Origin: JALQTD01 sp964390365 | GTDB lineage: Bacteria > Bacteroidota > Bacteroidia > Flavobacteriales_D > Sanyastnellaceae | DNA: 8,219 nt | Direction of reading: 5' to 3' | Assembly: GCA_964390365.1 (NCBI GenBank) | Contig: CAYMHW010000087.1 | Coordinates: forward strand, 1 to 8,219 | Shown here: positions 5,792 through 8,219 of the stretch, in pieces | How positions within the stretch are numbered: position 1 is the first letter of the stretch | How the letters are laid out: each line of letters starts with the position of its first letter | Position numbers and translations under genes: made by a program | The notes under the pieces: generated by a model | The model's database searches: none | What the model was told of the DNA's origin: nothing | Seen by the model: only the letters and a program-made list of their open reading frames with translations

Positions 5792-7066
5792 ATGAACGAC
5801 GCCCGCATCGCCTCCCTCATCGCACGCGAACACGACCGCCAGCGCTACGGCGTGGAACTCATTGCCTCCGAGAATTACGTCAGCGACGACGTGCTCACGG
5901 CGCAAGGCTCCATCCTGACGAACAAATACGCGGAAGGACTGCCCGGCAAGCGCTATTACGGCGGTTGCGAAGTGGTGGACGAAGTGGAGCAGCTCGCCAT
6001 CGACCGCCTCAAGGAGCTCTTCGGCGCGGCGTGGGCGAACGTGCAGCCGCACTCCGGCGCTTCGGCGAACGCGGCGGTGATGTTGGCCTGCCTCGAGCCG
6101 GGCGATGCCATCCTCGGTTTCGACCTCGCCCACGGCGGGCACTTGACCCACGGGTCGCCGGTGAATTTCAGTGGCAAGCACTACCGCGCGCACTTCTACG
6201 GGGTGGAGCGCGAAACGGGGCGCATCGACATGGACAAGGTCGAAGCCACGGCTGCGGAGGTGCGGCCGAAGCTCATCATCTGCGGAGCGTCGGCTTACTC
6301 GCGCGAGTGGGATTACGCGCGCTTCCGGGCCATTGCCGATTCCGTCGGCGCCCTGCTCCTCGCCGACATCGCCCACCCGGCGGGCCTCATTGCGGCGGGC
6401 GAGCTCAACGATCCGCTGCCGCATTGCCACATCGTAACGAGCACGACGCACAAGACCCTGCGCGGCCCGCGCGGCGGCATCATCATGATGGGCCAGGACT
6501 TCGACAACCCGTGGGGCCGCAAGACCCCGAAAGGGGACATCCGCAGCATGTCGTCCGTCCTGGACGGTGCGGTGTTCCCGGGGATGCAAGGCGGTCCGCT
6601 CGAGCACGTCATCGCGGCAAAGGCCGTGGCCTTCGGCGAGGCGCTGGCCCCCGAGTTCAAGGCCTACACCGCCCGCGTCCGTGCGAATGCCGTGGCGCTC
6701 GCCGAAGCGTTGGTGGCCCGGGATTACCACCTCATTTCCGGAGGCACCGACAACCACCTCATGCTCATCGACCTCACGAACAAGGGCGTCACGGGCAAAG
6801 CGGCCGAACAAGCCCTCGGCGCCGCGCACATCACGTTGAACAAGAACATGGTGCCCTTTGATGAGCGGTCGCCCTTTGTGACCTCCGGCATTCGCATCGG
6901 CACCCCGGCCATCACCACGCGCGGCATGCAGCCGAGCGACATGGCCACGGTGGCGGATTGGATCGATCGCGTCGTCTCCGCTCCGGAGGACGCCGCGGTG
7001 CTGCAGGCCGTGGGCGCCGAAGTCCACGAGCGCATGGCGAACTTGCCCCTCTTCGAAGCGGGTTAA
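5792..7066 (+). CDS. glyA: Serine hydroxymethyltransferase
   Basis: The 424-residue cytosolic enzyme uses pyridoxal phosphate to interconvert serine plus tetrahydrofolate with glycine plus 5,10-methylene-tetrahydrofolate, the main source of one-carbon units. Family motifs occur in order: ELIASENYVS (22-31), NKYAEGLPGKRYYGGCE (44-60), NVQPHSGASAN (83-93), DLAHGGHLTHGSPVNFSG (111-128), ADIAHPAGLIAAG (191-203), the cofactor site TSTTHKTLRGPRGG (216-229) with Lys221 as the expected Schiff-base lysine, VFPGMQGGPLEHVIAAKAVA (261-280), SGGTDNHL (316-323) and TSGIRIGTPAITTRG (364-378). The segment 235-260 between the lysine loop and VFPG is longer than in the E. coli enzyme, which I associate with Bacteroidota versions. 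The total length is normal. The start is set by the ATG at 5792, 20 bases after a consensus -7 box; the open extension to 5684 has no family similarity. It is a single-gene unit, convergent with the RelA/SpoT-family gene and overlapping it by 4 bases. Confidence 0.98.
   Translation: MNDARIASLIAREHDRQRYGVELIASENYVSDDVLTAQGSILTNKYAEGLPGKRYYGGCEVVDEVEQLAIDRLKELFGAAWANVQPHSGASANAAVMLACLEPGDAILGFDLAHGGHLTHGSPVNFSGKHYRAHFYGVERETGRIDMDKVEATAAEVRPKLIICGASAYSREWDYARFRAIADSVGALLLADIAHPAGLIAAGELNDPLPHCHIVTSTTHKTLRGPRGGIIMMGQDFDNPWGRKTPKGDIRSMSSVLDGAVFPGMQGGPLEHVIAAKAVAFGEALAPEFKAYTARVRANAVALAEALVARDYHLISGGTDNHLMLIDLTNKGVTGKAAEQALGAAHITLNKNMVPFDERSPFVTSGIRIGTPAITTRGMQPSDMATVADWIDRVVSAPEDAAVLQAVGAEVHERMANLPLFEAG
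7063..7066. other. Shared TTAA stop palindrome of two convergent genes
   Basis: glyA ends with TAA at 7064-7066 and the RelA/SpoT-family gene ends with TAA on the other strand at 7065-7063. The four bases TTAA therefore supply both stop codons, and the genes overlap tail to tail with no intergenic DNA. Any transcription stop for either gene must lie inside the other's coding region; I see no T-tailed hairpin there. Confidence 0.95.
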
Positions 7067-8219
7067 GCCTCGTCCGCCCGGTCCACGGACCAAACCCCGT
7101 TCACGTTCAGCAACTTCTGCCGCAACTGCTCGAGGTGTTCCGTGTCGTGCACAAGCACCTTCACGCGCCCTTCGAACGTGCCGTCCTTCGATTCGAAGCT
7201 GATGGCCCGCATGTTCACGTGCATGTCGTCCGAGATGACCTTCGTGACGGCGTTCACGAGGCCGACGTCGTCGATGCCGTTGAAGATGAGGGTGACTTCG
7301 AATTGGACCGCGGCCTTGGAAGCCCAGCGGGCCTTCATGGTGCGGTAGGCGTACTTGGAAAGGAGGTTCGTCGCGTTGGGGCAATTGCGGCGGTGGACCT
7401 TGATGCCTCCCGAGACCGTGACGAAACCGAACACTTCGTCTCCCGGAATGGGGTTGCAGCACGCGGCGAGCGTGTAGTCCACGCGTTGCATGCCCTCGCC
7501 GATGAGCAACTCGTCGCCTTTTGCGGGCGGCGGGGCAACGTCGGGTAAATCGCGGGGTTCGGCGGGTTTCGACCATTCGAATCGCCCTTGCTTCACGGTG
7601 AAGCCGTCGATGGCTTCGAGGTCGGTGCGGTCCGTGGCGATGCGGTAGTACAGCTCGTGCGGCGAGTCCAGTTTGAGCTTGCGCAAGAGGCTCTCGACGT
7701 TCGCGTTGACGAAATCGAGCCCTTCTTTCCGCAGCCATTTCCGGAACGCGTCCTTGCCTTCCGCCGCAACGCGGCGCTCTTCTTCCCGCAGGGCGTGGCG
7801 GATTTTTGAGCGGGCACTGGCTGTTTTGACGTAGCCGAGCCAGTCTTCTTTCGGTTGCTGCTTTTTCGAGGTGATGATTTCGATTTGGTCTCCACTTTCG
7901 AGCTCATAACTCAGCGGAACCAACTTGTGATTCACCTTGCCCCCGATGCAGCGCGAGCCCACCTGCGTGTGCACGCGGAAGGCAAAATCCAGCGTGGTCG
8001 AACCCTTCGGCAGCGTGAACAAATCCCCGTTGGGCGTGAACACGTAAATCTCGTCGTTGAACAGGTTCAGCTGGAACTCGTCGATGAACTGGAGGGCGTC
8101 CTCTTCGTTGCTTTCCAGGATTTCCCGGACGGAGTTGAGCCAAGCGTCCAACGTGGGGGCCGCACCCGCGCCTTCCTCCGCGCTGACCTTGTACCGCCAG
8201 TGCGCGGCGAATCCCTTTT
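7063..8219 (-). CDS. RelA/SpoT family (p)ppGpp synthetase/hydrolase, C-terminal half (runs off right edge)
   Basis: The visible 384 residues are the regulatory half of a long RelA/SpoT homologue, which makes and/or degrades (p)ppGpp in the stringent response. The catalytic domains lie mostly outside the window, so activity cannot be judged. The visible part begins at the end of the synthetase region (KGFAAHWRYK, 1-10). Then come the TGS domain, about 56-116 (DEIYVFTPNGDLFTLPKGST; SGDQIEIITS), and a helical region (about 120-205, DWLGYVKTASARSKIRHAL). A charged/proline linker follows (218-232), then the conserved-cysteine domain with Cys253-Cys254 and Cys279 (LAACCNPIPGDEVFGFV; IKVHRRNCPNA). 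Last is a C-terminal ACT domain, about 305-379 (DDVGLVNAVTKVISD). All four regulatory modules look intact. It could be called rsh, relA or spoT, so I leave the symbol blank. The frame stays open through 8219, and a TTG at 8151 is internal, not a start. Confidence 0.95.
   Translation of the reverse strand, partial: KGFAAHWRYKVSAEEGAGAAPTLDAWLNSVREILESNEEDALQFIDEFQLNLFNDEIYVFTPNGDLFTLPKGSTTLDFAFRVHTQVGSRCIGGKVNHKLVPLSYELESGDQIEIITSKKQQPKEDWLGYVKTASARSKIRHALREEERRVAAEGKDAFRKWLRKEGLDFVNANVESLLRKLKLDSPHELYYRIATDRTDLEAIDGFTVKQGRFEWSKPAEPRDLPDVAPPPAKGDELLIGEGMQRVDYTLAACCNPIPGDEVFGFVTVSGGIKVHRRNCPNATNLLSKYAYRTMKARWASKAAVQFEVTLIFNGIDDVGLVNAVTKVISDDMHVNMRAISFESKDGTFEGRVKVLVHDTEHLEQLRQKLLNVNGVWSVDRADEA

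Noticed and set aside
7080..7091. GGTCCACGGACC palindrome just past the glyA stop as a terminator
   Set aside because: The stem is short with almost no loop, lacks a T-run, and lies in RelA/SpoT-family codons (WSVDR region).
5750..7738. Long minus-strand open frame of about 660 codons opposite glyA
   Set aside because: It is very rich in Arg, His and Gly with no recognisable motif, and lies antisense to a clear glyA and out of frame with the RelA/SpoT-family gene. It is a product of GC-rich codon bias.
8149..8151. TTG as a start codon for the RelA/SpoT-family protein
   Set aside because: The frame stays open upstream to the window edge and encodes GFAAHWRYK, which belongs to the family just before the TGS domain, so the protein continues.
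1..8219. CRISPR array, insertion sequence, tRNA or phage-type island
   Set aside because: No regularly spaced repeats, transposase motifs, terminal inverted repeats or cloverleaf-like sequences were seen, and base composition looks even except in the short AT-rich gaps.

Overview
The window reads as an ordinary stretch of chromosome from a GC-rich member of the Bacteroidota, probably Flavobacteriia-like. Three things point there. An outer-membrane TonB-dependent receptor carries an N-terminal carboxypeptidase-regulatory-like domain. Next to it lies a secreted protein of a type common in phyla with the type IX secretion system (T9SS). Several genes are preceded by a Bacteroidota-type -7 box (TAnnTTTG-like). 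I see no mobile element, CRISPR array, tRNA, rRNA or defence system.

Layout, left to right. Positions 1-1012 (minus) hold the 5' part of a large secreted-protein gene that runs off the left edge. Positions 1021-4743 (minus) hold the complete TonB-dependent receptor gene, which ends only 8 bases before the secreted-protein gene starts, so the two are probably one transcript. The 176-base gap 4744-4919 holds a weak candidate promoter for the receptor. Two small exported-protein genes follow, both minus: a 95-residue putative lipoprotein with an arginine-rich tail (4920-5207) and a 129-residue protein of unknown function (5276-5665). A UUCG-capped hairpin terminator lies between them. A 126-base divergent promoter region (5666-5791) separates these from glyA, serine hydroxymethyltransferase, on the plus strand (5792-7066). 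It meets the 3' part of a RelA/SpoT-type (p)ppGpp gene on the minus strand (7063-8219), which runs off the right edge. The two stop codons share the palindrome TTAA.

How the genes work together. The receptor and secreted protein suggest an envelope module for uptake or surface attachment; the ligand cannot be read from the sequence. glyA (glycine and one-carbon metabolism) and the RelA/SpoT homologue (stringent response) are housekeeping genes that are neighbours rather than an operon. I found no convincing new multi-gene system. The most unusual points are the receptor/secreted-protein pair, the Arg-rich lipoprotein with a possibly leaderless start, a G8 tract inside the receptor plug domain, and the shared stop palindrome.
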